From contig MEHQ01000451.1 of NCBI GenBank assembly GCA_008828725.1, forward strand, positions 572,201 to 636,200: a stretch of 64,000 nt of DNA, given 5' to 3'. Position 1 is the first letter of the stretch. Each line of letters opens with the position of its first letter. This DNA is from Saccharina japonica (lineage: Eukaryota > Sar > Phaeophyceae > Laminariales > Laminariaceae). Under the pieces are notes generated by a model that was not told the origin of the DNA, did no database searches, and saw only the letters and a program-made list of their open reading frames with translations. The position numbers were made by a program, and so were the translations under genes. This document shows positions 25,318 through 36,632 of this stretch, one piece after another.

Positions 25318-27450
25318 ATGCCTGAACCAGAAGGGCTAAGCGTGGACGCTAGCGTCAAAACAGAGGAGAGGACGAGAGAGATGAGCGAAGAGATCGAGAC
25401 GCTGAAGAGGACAGTGGAGGAGCAGAGGCTGCCCGCCCAGAGGGGTGCCCTTCTCGCAGAGACGGGAAGGGGGGCCGGTGGGGATAGGAGGGAAGAAGCA
25501 GCTGCAAGGTACGCAGCATCGACGACGACTGTGCCAACACCTGGGCAAGGAGCCCAAACAGGCACGTCGCGCTTTTCTGTTTCTCGCCCTAGTTTTATTC
25601 AGTCGAGACCCCACAAAAGTTTGATAATATAGAAGCCCACTTTGGTATGTGGCGAAGTAAGTTTCACTTGTAATCGTCCGGTTGCCTGCACGTCCTCAAG
25701 TCAACGGCTAACCCAGTGATGGTAGGAGACACGAACGTGTCTAAGGAGGGAAGGGAGATGAGGCACACGCCGCAGGAGATTTCGGATGCGCGGTTTGTAT
25801 ATGGTGTGATGATGGAATCGATGACGGGATATGCTATTGCCGAGTTCCGCATGCAGCAGGCCATGTCACCAGTAGTGCACGGCAAGAGTTAGAGAAGGGT
25901 TACATGCCGAGGACCTTTGCAGCAATCCACAGTCTCAAGAGGGAATTTGAGACCATCCGAATGGTAGAGGGAGGAGACCCCCTGTTGTTGTTCGGCAGGG
26001 TAGACCTCGCGGCTGACCAGTTGGCCATGTTAGACTGTGGCAAGAGTGTAGAGGAAGTTAATAGACACATCGTGAACAACCTTTCATCGCTCTACACCAT
26101 ACAAAGCAAGTACATCATTTCCCGCCCGTCCATCCCTCGTTCCGAGATCGACTAGATCATCCGCGATGCGTACGATAATGACAAGGTCGAGAAGGAGATG
26201 GTATCCAACGCGTTGGGTGTGAAGGGGGTGGGAGACCCGCATGCCTTATACACCGGAGCTGCGCAGCCTGTGCGTGGTGGAGGTGTAGCTTAAGGTGGGG
26301 GAGGGAAGTACAGGAGAGGCGGGAGGTCCAAGGGTGGTCATCAGCAGCAGGAGCAGCAACCTCAGCAGCAGCAGCAGCCCCAGCAGGAGCCCCAGCAGCA
26401 GCCCCGGCAGAAGCAACATCGTCACCCGAAGAAAAACGGTGGAGGTGGGGGCGGAGCTGCACAGCAGGACATAACTGGTCTTCAAAGGCGTTGGATGCCG
26501 CGGCATACAGGTACCATTGGGATGACTCTGGTCCAAATCCGTTTGGTACTGGTGGGCAGGTGTCGCCGATGGGCTGGGCACCTGCCGCGCCGCCGCCTGG
26601 GGCTGTGCTTTCGATGCCACCGCCGCCGGTGGGTGCTCCGACGGGCTGGGGTCCTTCACCGGGTGACAGCAGCGGCGGCAGTATGGAGGTGCCGCGCAGC
26701 AGCAGCAGGGGGGTGAAGGCGAACGTTTCCAGCAGCAGCAGCAGCAGCAACAACAACAACGACAGCAGCAACAGCAGCAGCGGTGGCGTCAGCACCAGCA
26801 GAAACCAGGGGACACTGGTTGGACTCGTAACACCGGACATGGGTTGTACCAGCCGGAGTCCCCCCCACCCTCCAGGAGCGTCAATGGGCGAGTTCTACAC
26901 GTGCGAACGTTGTGGTGCTTAAAGGCATAAGGCTGCGATTTCCTATGCATCACACAGCGTGTGTGATGGGTGTCTAGTCTATGGTCACATGGCCAGGCAG
27001 TGCACTACCCATTCCACTATCGTCTACGCACCGAGCTACAGCAACGCGTCGCAGGCAGCAGCTGTATTTGGAACCAGCAGAGACGAGACAGAAACAGGAA
27101 GCCGAGAGGGTAGTATCTGCAACAAAACGAGCGTCTTCGGCAGCAGATTAAGCAGGTGTCTATGGCTTTGGCTCGGCGAGACGCGGCGCTAGCTGAGCAA
27201 GACGTGGCGTTGGCAGCGGAGAGAACGTTGAGGATGTTAGCTGAGAGGGACGCCAGGAAATATTTGGACGCGTCTGTACAGCAGCAGCACGAGGCTGAGG
27301 AGGAGGAGCTCGGTGTTGCTAAGGCTGAGGTGGTGGAGCTTGGTGTTGCCGAGCCTGAACTGGAGGAGCTCGACGATGCTCGTGAGCCGGTAGCTGCGTC
27401 TGTACAGCAGCAGAAGCACGAGGCTAAGGAGTAGGATCTCGATTTTCTGA
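25318..27450 (+). mobile_element. Copia-type LTR retrotransposon gag remnant (fossil)
   Basis: Fossil of a Copia-like element, keeping mostly gag. Parts seen: an N-terminal charged region (25,318-25,560); a gag core block (25,904-26,280) with KREFETIRMVEGGDPLL and NRHIVNNLSSLYTIQSK; a Gln/Gly-rich linker coded by CAG-type repeats (26,340-26,780); a zinc-knuckle pair region (26,890-27,000) with CERCGA and CDGCLVYGHMARQC; and a Glu/Ala-rich tail (27,160-27,450). The element is broken in several places (roughly half a dozen). I found no protease, integrase, RT or RNase H, and could not delimit LTRs. Family assignment is from memory of brown-algal Copia gags. It looks old. Confidence 0.65.
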
Positions 27451-28202
27451 GGCTGAGGTGGTGGAGCTTGGTGTTGCTGAGCCTGAGGTGGAGGAGCTCG
27501 TGCTGGTATAACGCCCGTGTCGATACAACAGCAATGGGACGGGGACGAGGTGGGCCAGGTGGATTTGGGCCAGAGTGGTTCGTACTCCTTCGACCCAGGG
27601 AAACAGGAGAAACGGGATGGGCCTGACGCGTGTGAGGAGGGGTGTGGCGACGGACGCCGAGAGAAGACGCACGCGGGGAAGGGGGCCAGCAGCAGCACCA
27701 ACAGCAGCAGCATCAGCAGCAGCAGCGTGGAGCGGACGTTCCCATTTGATCCTGGGAAACAAGCAGGCTATGTTTTCCAGTGTGGCTAACTTTCTTGTTG
27801 GTGCGTTGCATAATTTGTATATTTTTGGTGTTATTTTTGTGCTTCTCAGTGCCTTGGCTGCCATACTTGAGCAAGGATTGCTGTAGTTGTGGTGAGCTTG
27901 TACCCTGGTGTGATGGACCGCAGGTGTTAGTGTGGTTGAATGGGAACTGGGTTGGAGAGCGGACGTTCATGTTTTATCCTGGGAAGGCGCTGTTGTCAGC
28001 AATCGGCTGTTAAGTGTAGGCGAGGAGTGGAGCGTACCTGGTGCTTTACAGCAGTATATGGTATGTTTTGCACACATGAAACACTTCACGTTGCTTGCTG
28101 TTGGAACCACGGGGGGGGGTGTGACGCCATGATTCTACAGGAGTGGACTGCTGTATGGAACCAGTTTATGGTGGACTGATTTCACTACAGCAAAGCAATA
28201 GT
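27451..28202. other. Unassigned sequence after the gag remnant
   Basis: Continues the AGC/GAG-rich composition to about 27,730, then becomes ordinary sequence. It could be more of the same fossil or flanking DNA. No pol domain is visible. Confidence 0.35.
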
Positions 28203-28490
28203 GCATGATACTAATGTGTTGGAAAATGACTGCTGATTTGGCTTGATTTTACAGCGCATGCCTTTATTGTGTGGAAACATTACTGTAGATTTCGACTTGA
28301 TTCTGCAGTGCATGATATTGATGTGTTTGAAACTTACTGCTGATTTTGGCTTGATTCTACAGCGCATGATATTAATGTGTAGGAAAATTACTGCTGATTG
28401 ACTTGGTTTCATAGTGCATGGTATTAATGTGTTGGAACATTAATGCTGGTGTTGGCTTGATTCTGCAGTGCATAATATACTGTGTACCAG
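28203..28490. repeat. Tandem array, five units of 52-54 bp
   Basis: Units start with GCATG at 28203, 28256, 28310, 28364 and 28416. Each contains a GTGTTGGAAA-like block, ACTGCTGATTT and GCTTGATTCTACAG. Units are degenerate. A sixth partial unit starts at 28,470. Confidence 0.9.
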
Positions 28491-29920
28491 TATGGAAATT
28501 CGGTGCTGAGTAAGTTGTAAGGGTGAAGCGGAGGCAATCTGAGTTGCCAAACAACTCATAGTTATTCGGTGTGGTTACGGAGTCCCGTGTAAATATGAGG
28601 AAGAAATATCAATTACAAATCGGTACTGATGTTGTGTTTGTCACTACTGTTGTGCTGGGTGTTTGACGACATTATTCTACTCCGCAAACATAGTGCATAA
28701 TGGTGTGATTCGTTATCATACGATTTGACTTGGTTGCTGGCGCTGAAACTAACCGCCCGATGCAGCCTTTGCTCAACGAGTCGCACTGCACACTCAATGC
28801 CGCCGTGACGTTGAGCCGCGGCGGAAGACAAGCGTCGAGTCCGTGGGGTAGGAAGCAGGAGACGGGGGTTGAGCGCGTGGGGTTGGGGTCGTTCAGTAGC
28901 AATTGCCTACAGTAGATTAAATGTTTTCGGATCGTTTGTTTCAGCAGGGAGTGACGGGACGAAATATCTATGATTCGTTTGTTTGATGATATGATAAGCT
29001 TGGATTGTAATGTGCACGGATATACGAGTATAGTGATACCTACCTGGTATACTGACATGTGATATTTGGCATTCTGAATTCCGTACTACGACGTCTGAAG
29101 TACGATGTCAGGCTATTATTAACTAACAGCATCAACAGCTGTATAATGCCACGTATCGTATAGCAGTCCATTTATCATGACCTGGGGAATGATTGAAAGG
29201 CGATGCTTTACCTGGTATACCGAGGGCCAAAATGCTTGTTTTGATGGGAGGATAGTTGGATTACAACGCTGGATCGAGCAGTCATGTACCTGAGTGCACG
29301 AATACAACGCCAAAGACGTTCTGTTTGTTTGGTAGTCTACGGTGCTTCATTAATACCTGGTAGAGACCGCTGATGCTTCTGGTCTGTGGGTTTGGACTTG
29401 AGTTTGGTTTTTATTTATATGGTTGAGGGATTTTACAGTTATACTGATATCGCAGCATTTTACTATCAACCATGCGATGAATGTTTCGTCGTCTACCAAG
29501 CAGGGGGGAGATAGTAGCCGTACTCGGTAACACGACGAAAACTTTTCATCGCAGGTACTCGTAGTGGAGTCCAGATGGGGTTATATATTATAATTACGTG
29601 AATGCGGACTATGCACGCGAGGTTACTGACCGGAGGTCTGCCTCTGGTGGAACAGTTATGCGCGCTGGTGTCTGTGTATGGTTTGATTCTATGGTGTAGG
29701 TATATGGAGCATGTGTCGAACGGGTAGTTTAAGATTGACACGTACGGTTGGCAGAGCAGCATGCTGACTTTCCCATCACACCGTTGCACACTGAGACGTT
29801 TGGCTTTGACCGCGTGACTCTGTGGTGAAGTTGTTGTGACTCCGTTCGCTGGTTTGTTCGTTTGTTCGTTTGTTCGTTTGTTTTTCGGGGTGTTTTGGGG
29901 CATTTGGTTTTGTGAGTAAA
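28491..29920. other. No gene recognised
   Basis: AT-leaning non-coding sequence. It includes three TACCTGGTA motifs (29,041; about 29,210; about 29,355) and a (GTTC/GTTT)n run at about 29,850-29,885. Confidence 0.5.
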
Positions 29921-31024
29921 CCAGAAAAATCGACTAAATTTCGTGATTATTTACTGTTTTTCGTAGAATCACAAACAAAAACGAACATCCCAGTATGAAG
30001 ATACGTATCTACACCAAAGGAATTTTGCCCCACCGATCGATATGGCGAAACAGAAGGCCTGCTCGGTAATACAAGCAAATTGAGCTCCCCTCTTCCCAAT
30101 GCCGGTGTCATTTGAGCCCTTGTGGCCGGCACACTGCCCTCCGATCTGCCGGCAAGGCGTGCCTCTCCGCACTGCAAAAAACACAGCAAGTCGGCTGTCC
30201 AGATGCGCGCACCAGAAAATTAATGGGGCTCAAGCCAGCATCCCAGCCCAACGAAACCAGGGTTGACAGGCACCCCACGACCAACGGGTCCATTGTAACG
30301 TTGACCGTTTCACACGTCGATGCTTGCGTCGCACGCGGGGTATATCTGCTCGTACTCGTACGGCGGTGCTGGTACTGCTGTAAGAAAATCGCAAATTACG
30401 AGTACTCGTACCAATATCACCAATATCGATTCGCGAATCAGGGTGGGAAACATACGCAGATTCTGCTGCTTGTAGGCGCAGCTCGTGCTCGACCTAGGGA
30501 AGAGGGGTGCACGAGACATTGGGCGTGGCTATTGTGCTCTACTAGAGGGTTCGAGGAGATCAATCGACGACGCAAATGGTCTCACCCTTCGGAGGTGGGG
30601 CTGCCCTCGGTCCAGATTCGCCAAGAGAGAGATGCGCCCCAAAAATCTCAACAGAGTAGATCAAGTATCGACTTCGAACAGATTCGCGAGTCCCCCCGAC
30701 AAGGCACGCACCACCAGCTGCAGCGTCTCAAGTGACCCCTCTAACCTCGGGCGACGGCCTCAAGCCGTCGCAGCGGAAACGAAGCCTCCAGCAGCGAAAT
30801 GTCAGCCTCTGACCCGCGAGGATCCTGTACATTTTAACCGACGCGCCGCGATTCCACTCACTTCTGGTACGAAAGAGTACGGGCAGATTTACCCCGCGAG
30901 CGATGCAAGCGTCGAAATGTGAAACGGCCAACGTTACAATGACCTCGTGGGTCGTGGGGTGCCTGTCAACCCTGGTTTCGTTGGGCTGAGATGCTGGCTC
31001 GAGCCCCATTAATTTTCTGGTGCA

Positions 31025-32430
31025 CCAAGGGCGCACAAAAAAAACGTTTTCGACACCACACACCCAAAACCTTATTTGGACCTCTCAAGGGGGGAGGGGG
31101 GGTACGACGGACCCACCCCCCCCCTCATAACGCCACACAATTTCCTATATAAAACATCCCCATACTAAATCCTATATAATACCAAGGGGGGCACAGCCTA
31201 GGGGGGTACCACAGTCCACGCAGCCCCCTAAGAGCGGACAGGCGCCGACCGTAGAAGAGACAGAGAGAGAGGGAGAGAGTGATCACGATGAGCGCTGTCT
31301 CCGTGGTGGAGGGAGCCCTATCCAAGGCCCCCTTCGCAAAGAAGTCTCGTTGCTTTAGGCCTATCAGCGGCGTCAAAGTTCACGTCATCGACCCCATGCA
31401 CTAACGTACCCCTGAAGTGCAAGTTTTGCAGCCCTGCAGAGTGGGTGTGGAAATACTGCATGTCCCATCACGTAGAAGGGCAGCATTCCACTTCGTTGGC
31501 TCTGAACAAAGCAGACCCCAACACTGCGAGATTCGAAAGCAGCTTTGACGTAAGCAAGACAGAGAAGGAGGCGGTGGCGAAAAGGATGCCAAAGGGCAAG
31601 GCTGCCAGAGCCCCCGTAGCACGCCGAACGGCCTCCCAGCAGAAGAGTAAGGGTTCCATAGCCCCCGCAGCACGCCGTAAGGTCTCACAGCACGACGGGG
31701 GGTCAGATGAGTCAGACGACTCAGAGGAGGAGGAAGAGGAAGAGGAGAAGGAAGAGGAGGAGGAGTCAGAAGAGGAGTCAGAAGAGGAGAGGGACGGGGG
31801 GGAGCGGGAGGAGGAAGAGGAGGAGGAAGAGGAGGAGGAAGAGAAGAGAGACGGGGGGGGAGGGGAGGAGAAAGAGGAAGACGACAAGGACGACCGCAAG
31901 GATGAGAACGAAGACGAACAGCCGGGGGGACGAAGGGAAGGGGGTGAAGGAGGGGAAGGAGGGAGCAAGAGGGGACGGGCGGGGAGTAGCAGCAACGGTA
32001 GCGAGACACCGGGCGAGAACGTGGGAGAACCCGTGCGCAAGAGTAGGCGGGGCAGAACGATCACGCAAAGCGTTCGCCAGAAAGATCTTGGCAGTCTTCG
32101 ATGATTACATTTGTGCGATCATTACGTTCCTCGTCGTGGAGTGTTTTCCAGGCCATTTGACTCAATCAAGCACGATGGCTTGTTTTCGTGACTGAAATAT
32201 TAAGATCTTTGTTGTTGTTGTCTAGGCACCCTTTGGTGGGGGGTTGTATCCAAGCAATGTTCTATCTCTTAATCAAGTACCTTGAAAGACCTTTTTGTGT
32301 GAGAGTTGGTGAGAGGGGAAAAGCCAAGAAATTCACCAAAAAGGAAAAAAAAAACATTTTTTTCGGCCCTCCGGGGGGGGAGGGGGGGGGTAGTGTGGTG
32401 TGCGGGATAACTTTTTTTGTGCGCCCTTGG
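31025..32430 (+). mobile_element. TIR DNA transposon copy 1 (1,406 bp), 5-bp TSD
   Basis: Ends are CCAAGGGCGCACAAAAAAA and its reverse complement. Flanks show the 5-bp duplication GTGCA (31020-31024 and 32431-32435). The unoccupied version of the site is readable in the opposite arm near 30,200-30,230. The element carries one protein-coding frame and no recognisable transposase, so it is probably non-autonomous. It is nearly identical to copy 2 at 34,179. The superfamily is not clear; a 5-bp duplication is unusual among common eukaryotic TIR elements. Confidence 0.9.
31292..32104 (+). CDS. Zinc-finger, acidic-tract protein of TIR transposon copy 1
   Basis: The frame is free of stops from 31,292 to the stop at 32,104, but its first ATG is at 31,460. 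The zinc finger lies before that ATG: CTNVPLKCKFC, then WVWKYCMSHHVEGQH (C-x2-C and H-x4-H ligands, about 31,397-31,480). After it come a basic stretch (KGKAARAPVARRTASQQKSK), a Ser/Asp patch, a long Glu/Lys tract (31,700-31,920), a Gly/Arg region, and a basic end KSRRGRTITQSVRQKDLGSL. A short ATG-started frame, MSAVSVVEGALSKAPFAKKS (31,288-31,404), lies just upstream, one base out of register. Joined in concept it would run into the zinc finger, so either a frame change or a spliced leader is involved. No catalytic triad was seen. Function unknown: a DNA-binding accessory protein is possible. Confidence 0.55.
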   Translation, partial: ALSPWWREPYPRPPSQRSLVALGLSAASKFTSSTPCTNVPLKCKFCSPAEWVWKYCMSHHVEGQHSTSLALNKADPNTARFESSFDVSKTEKEAVAKRMPKGKAARAPVARRTASQQKSKGSIAPAARRKVSQHDGGSDESDDSEEEEEEEEKEEEEESEEESEEERDGGEREEEEEEEEEEEEKRDGGGGEEKEEDDKDDRKDENEDEQPGGRREGGEGGEGGSKRGRAGSSSNGSETPGENVGEPVRKSRRGRTITQSVRQKDLGSLR

Positions 32431-32750
32431 GTGCACGCATCTGGACAACCGACTTGCTGTGTTTTTTGCAGTGCGGAGAGACACGCCCTGCGGGCAGATC
32501 GGAGGGCACTGTGCCGGCCACAAAGGCTCAAATGACGCCGGCATTGGGTAGAGAGGCGGAGAGAGGAGCCCCATTTGCTTTTGTTGCCGAGCAGGCCTTC
32601 TGTTTCGTCATATCGAACGGTGGGGCAAAATGCCTCTCTTAGTGTAGATACGTATCTTCATATATACGTACTGGGCTGTTATTTTGTTTTTGGGATTCTA
32701 CCTGATTCTACAGGAAAATAAAAATGAAATTTAATCGATTTGTCCGTTTT

Positions 32751-33701
32751 TTCACATGCGTGACTATCCCTATCCCTGTACAGCAGTAGGAGTAAAAGTT
32801 TTCGGTATGCATGGAATTTTTAAGGAAAGTACTTGAAGAGCTACAGTAATAACACCCGATTTTCCTAATTGAGAATTGCATTTCCGATGAGAATGGCTTT
32901 TTACTTGTTGGCACACAAAAAACTCCAAGTATTTGTTTGCCTCGGTGACATGTGGAGCGATCCGAGACCATGCGCCGTATGCCCAGTACAGCAGTACGTC
33001 GGTAGCAGTGCCAGACCGCACTAGCTGGTCGCTACGGCCAAAGACTACAACTGCTTTTTTCCTCTTCGGTATTCTTCTGTGCTGATGTTCTGTTCTCTTC
33101 TACCTGGTTTACAGTACGACAACACTTTTCTTTCATCGCCACATCGAAACTCGCTTACATACTTCGTTAGACTGACACCTCTGGCTTCGTTCCCAATACC
33201 ACTTGCATCCGAAACTCGTGCGCCCGCTCTTCTACGTGCACAACACCACGCTGCTACCAGCTGCCGCTGCATGCCTTCCAAAAACACGGGTATGTTGCTG
33301 CTGCTGCTGCTGTAAAAACGACGTACGGTCCGTGGCTCAAACCCAATATTTAGGAAGTTGTGTAGGATCCGGACCTACGAATCGGCGCGCTGTTACTGTG
33401 CCCGCCGGCTGCGCAACACGCTTCAAGGTGACCTGCCAAGCTACAACAGCAGTACCCTGAGCGGACGTGTGACTCTTCTCACCTGGGTATAGCCTCCTTA
33501 CGAGCAGAAGCGGAAAAGCCGAGTCGCTCGCGCGTGCGGTTTCAAATTGGCGGGAGATGTCCAGCAGGTTGAAGTTTAAACAGGCATGCTCATCGCTATG
33601 AAGTGTTCTATTTAAAAACTACCAGGTACACATGGAGTACTCCAAATGGTTGATTTTCTTTCCAAGTTCTCATTTTTCCTGGCGGAGTTGACGTGTACTA
33701 C
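32751..33701. other. Unassigned, with a short dispersed repeat
   Basis: About 32,840-32,935 matches about 36,482-36,575 in inverse orientation (shared CACCCGATTTTCCTAATTGA). Otherwise no gene is recognised. A (CTG)n run lies at about 33,296-33,313. Confidence 0.5.
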
Positions 33702-34178
33702 AGGGGTCCGCATCTGAGATATACCTGTTATTTTTATTCTGCCGATACTTTTACTGAAAGAACAAAGGCAACAGATCGCACGCCGTTTTTGTCCAACGGT
33801 GCCGTAAGTAAAAATGAAAATTCGCGTTTGTGTCTTTTTGTTTTTCGAGTCTTTTTTGTTTAGTATTCACCTTCGAAGGCAGATATCGTTCGGGATTCCA
33901 AATGGCCAATTTTCAATACACTCATTGTCCGCAGGCTATAAAAATCACAATCTAGACAAGATATTCAAAATGTGATCACGGAGAAGTGTGGCGATAGGCT
34001 ATACGATCATCATGCAATTTTTATGATGGCGCTGAAAAGTTTTCCGTTTCTGAATTGTTTTCTTTACACAAAGGAAAAATGTTTTAGCACGCCGTAAGGA
34101 AAAAAAAACAGAAACGGTTTTTTTTCAGCGCCATCAAAACTGAGTATTTTTCACCCAAACAAATAATTGCATGATGAT

Positions 34179-34772
34179 CCAAGGGCACACAAAAAAAGTT
34201 ATCCCGCACACCACACTACCCCCCCCCCCCCCCCCCCAGAGGGCCGAAAAAAAAGTTTTTTTTTTCCTTTTTGGTGAATTTCTTGGCTTTTCCCCTCTCA
34301 CCAACTCTCACACAAAAAGGTCTTTCAAGGTACTTGATTAAGAGATAGAACATTGCTTGGATACAACCCCCACCAAGGTGCCTAGACAACAACAACAAAG
34401 ATCTTAATATTTCAGTCACGAAAACAAGCCATCGTGCTTGATTGAGTCAAATGGCCTGGAAAACACTCCACGACGAGGAACGTAATGATCGCACAAATGT
34501 AATCATCGAAGACTGCCAAGATCTTTCTGGCGAACGCTTTGCGTGATCGTTCTGCCCCGCCTACTCTTGCGCACGGGTTCTCCCACGTTCTCGCCCGGTG
34601 TCTCGCTACCGTTGCTGCTACTCCCCGCCCGTCCCCTCTTGCTCCCTCCTTCTCCTCCTTCACCCCCTTCCCTTCGTCCCCCCGGCTGTTCGTCTTCGTT
34701 CTCATCCTTGCGGTCGTCCTTGTCGTCTTCCTCTTTCTCCTCCCCTCCCCCCCCGTCTCTCTTCTCTTCCGA

Positions 34773-34803
<31 letters not shown>

Positions 34804-35587
34804 CGCTCCCCCCCGTCCCTCTCCTCTTCTGAATCCTCTTCTGACTCCTCCTCCTCTTCCTTCTCCTCTTCCTCTTCCTCCTCCTCTGAGTCGTCTGACT
34901 CATCTGACCCCCCGTCGTGCTGTGAGACCTTACGGCGTGCTGCGGGGGCTATGGAACCCTTACTCTTCTGCTGGGAGGCCGTTCGGCGTGCTACGGGGGC
35001 TCTGGCAGCCTTGCCCTTTGGCATCCTTTTCGCCACCGCCTCCTTCTCTGTCTTGTTTACGTCAAAGCTGCTTTCGAATCTCGCAGTGTTGGGGTCTGCT
35101 TTGTTCAGAGCCAACGAAGTGGAATGCTGCCCTTCTACGTGATGGGACATGCAGTATTTCCACACCCACTCTGCAGGGCTGCAAAACTTGCACTTCAGGG
35201 GTACGTTAGTGCATGGGGTCGATGACGTGAACTTTGACGCCGCTGATAGGCCTAAAGCAACGAGACTTCTTTGCGAAGGGGGCCTTGGATAGGGCTCCCT
35301 CCACCACGGAGACAGCGCTAATCGTGATCACTCTCTCCCTCTCTCTCTGTCTCTTCTACGGTCGGCGCCTGTCCGCTCTTAGGGGGCTGCGTGGACTGTG
35401 GTACCCCCCTAGGCTGTGCCCCCCTTGGTATTATATAGGATTTAGTATGGGGATGTTTTATATAGGAGATTGTGTGGCGTTATGAGGGGGGGGATGGGTC
35501 CGTCGTACCCCCCCTCCCCCCTTGAGAGGTCCAAAATAAAGTTTTGGGTGTGTGGTGTCGAAAACGTTTTTTTTTGTGCGCCCTTGG
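34179..35587 (-). mobile_element. TIR DNA transposon copy 2 (1,409 bp), 5-bp TSD
   Basis: Inverted, nearly identical copy of the element at 31,025. The 5-bp duplication is ATGAT (34174-34178 and 35588-35592). The empty site GCATGATGATCGTATAG is present in palindrome copy b near 38,190. The near identity of the copies indicates recent movement or conversion. Confidence 0.9.
34503..35165 (-). CDS. Zinc-finger, acidic-tract protein of TIR transposon copy 2
   Basis: Second copy of the element's only substantial frame. It has the same zinc-finger half sites (frame stays open upstream of 35,165), basic linker, Glu-rich tract and basic C-terminus SRRGRTITQSVRQKDLGSLR. It differs from copy 1 by a few residues, for example DVNKTEKE versus DVSKTEKE and a one-codon length change in the Glu tract. 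Such protein-level conservation fits two recent insertions of one parent. The one-base offset between the short upstream ATG frame and the zinc-finger frame is the same as in copy 1, so it predates both insertions. No recognised catalytic domain. Confidence 0.55.
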
Positions 35588-35894
35588 ATGATCGTATAGC
35601 CTATCACCACACTTCTCCGTGATCACATTTTGAATATATTTTCTAGAATGTGATTTTCATAGCCTTCGGAAACTAAGTGTATCGAAAATTGGCCATTTGG
35701 AATCCCATACGAAATCTGCCTTCGAAGGTGAATACTATACAAAAAAGACACGAAAAACAAAAAGACGCAAACGCGAATTTTCATTTTTACTCACGGCACC
35801 GTTGGACACAAACGGCGTGCGATTTGTTGCCTTTGTTCTTTCAGTAAAGATATCGGCAGAATATAAAACAAGTCTATCTCAGATGCGGACCCCC

Positions 35895-36632
35895 GTAATC
35901 AATTTAAGAAGTATTACCTCGATGTGCCAAACTGAAGCATTATAAACAATGTTTTTGTCCATTTTTTGGGGTACTGGACAGCTATGCAAGGAGGGCCCTA
36001 GCGCGTAAATGGAATCATTTCCGTTCTCATTCACGAAAATTGGACGAGTACTCTGCTGATTATGTTTCCTCGAAATTATGTGATACCAGACCAGGTAGGT
36101 AGGTGTATTTCATGTAGACACCACCAGGCACACATTGCAGCCGTTGTTCAATGGTACCCAGGGGTGGTGGCAGCAGCAGCAGCAACCGCAGACAGACGTG
36201 GTGTAAGGTGAGTTGACTCCACAGAGTAGTCGATCAACTAATGAATGGGTGTGGTATCAATAAAATAATGAAAGTAGAAGTTGGTTTGTCTCTCTATGGT
36301 GCAGTAGAAAGGAATAAACAGTCGCCTGTCCATTGAACCCGCATGGGTTAGGTTTACACGATACAAGCAGTGGTCTGAAGGTTGTACTCGTACGTGGTAC
36401 GAGTACGGGCGTATGAGTACCATGGAACGCTGTTGTTGTTGGTGTGGAGTCGACGTCGCTCTACATGTGACCACGGCACACAAACGTTTTTGTTTTTTTG
36501 TGTGGCTAAAAGTAAAAACCCATTCTCGTCGGAAAGGCAATTCTCAATTAGGAAAATCGGGTGTTTAATGTGCGACTTCATGAGGTACGTAAGGAAATTG
36601 ATGAAGTGTTGGAAGGTACCCATCTGAGCAAA
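35895..36632. other. Unassigned, with inverse partner of the 32.8 kb repeat
   Basis: 36,482-36,575 is the inverse of 32,840-32,935. Around 36,385-36,410 is a GTACTCGTAC-type palindromic cluster. No gene seen. Confidence 0.5.

Larger units (their letters stand above)
29925..32750. repeat. Large inverted (foldback) repeat, one arm split by a TIR transposon
   Basis: Arm 1 is about 29,925-30,375. Arm 2 is its reverse complement at about 30,870-31,024 plus 32,436-32,750. Shared landmarks include AGATACGTATCTTCAT, AAGTCGGCTGTCCAGATGCG and CCAGGGTTGACAGGCACCCC, read on opposite strands. The 0.5 kb spacer (30,376-30,870) has no recognised gene. Arm 2 contains the complete 1.4 kb TIR element at 31,025-32,430, and arm 1 provides the empty site. 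Superfamily unknown. Confidence 0.8.
33702..35894. repeat. Giant palindrome family P, copy a (interrupted by TIR copy 2)
   Basis: Without the 1.4 kb insertion this is a palindrome of about 780 bp. The left arm starts AGGGGTCCGCATCTGAGATA and the right arm ends with its complement. The centre contains GATGGCGCTGAAAA and its complement. Internal landmarks are CACCTTCGAAGGCAGAT and GATCACGGAGAAGTGTGG. No coding capacity; it looks like a foldback or MITE-type element. Insertion of the TIR element at ATGAT split the right arm. Confidence 0.9.

Noticed and set aside
26157-26840. 227-codon Leu-rich frame on the minus strand
   Set aside because: Reverse reading of CAG/GGT-rich low-complexity sequence of the gag fossil.
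28203-28490. Possible CRISPR-like array
   Set aside because: Units are contiguous and degenerate without unique spacers; the setting is eukaryotic.
30112-30922. Overlapping frames of 207 and 145 codons
   Set aside because: They lie in the foldback arms and spacer. No motif; the frame is not kept between arms.
31468-32064. Long Ser/Pro-rich frames on the opposite strand of the TIR element protein (and the mirror set at 34,543-35,209)
   Set aside because: Antisense shadows of the Glu/Lys codon tract; no independent start context or motif.
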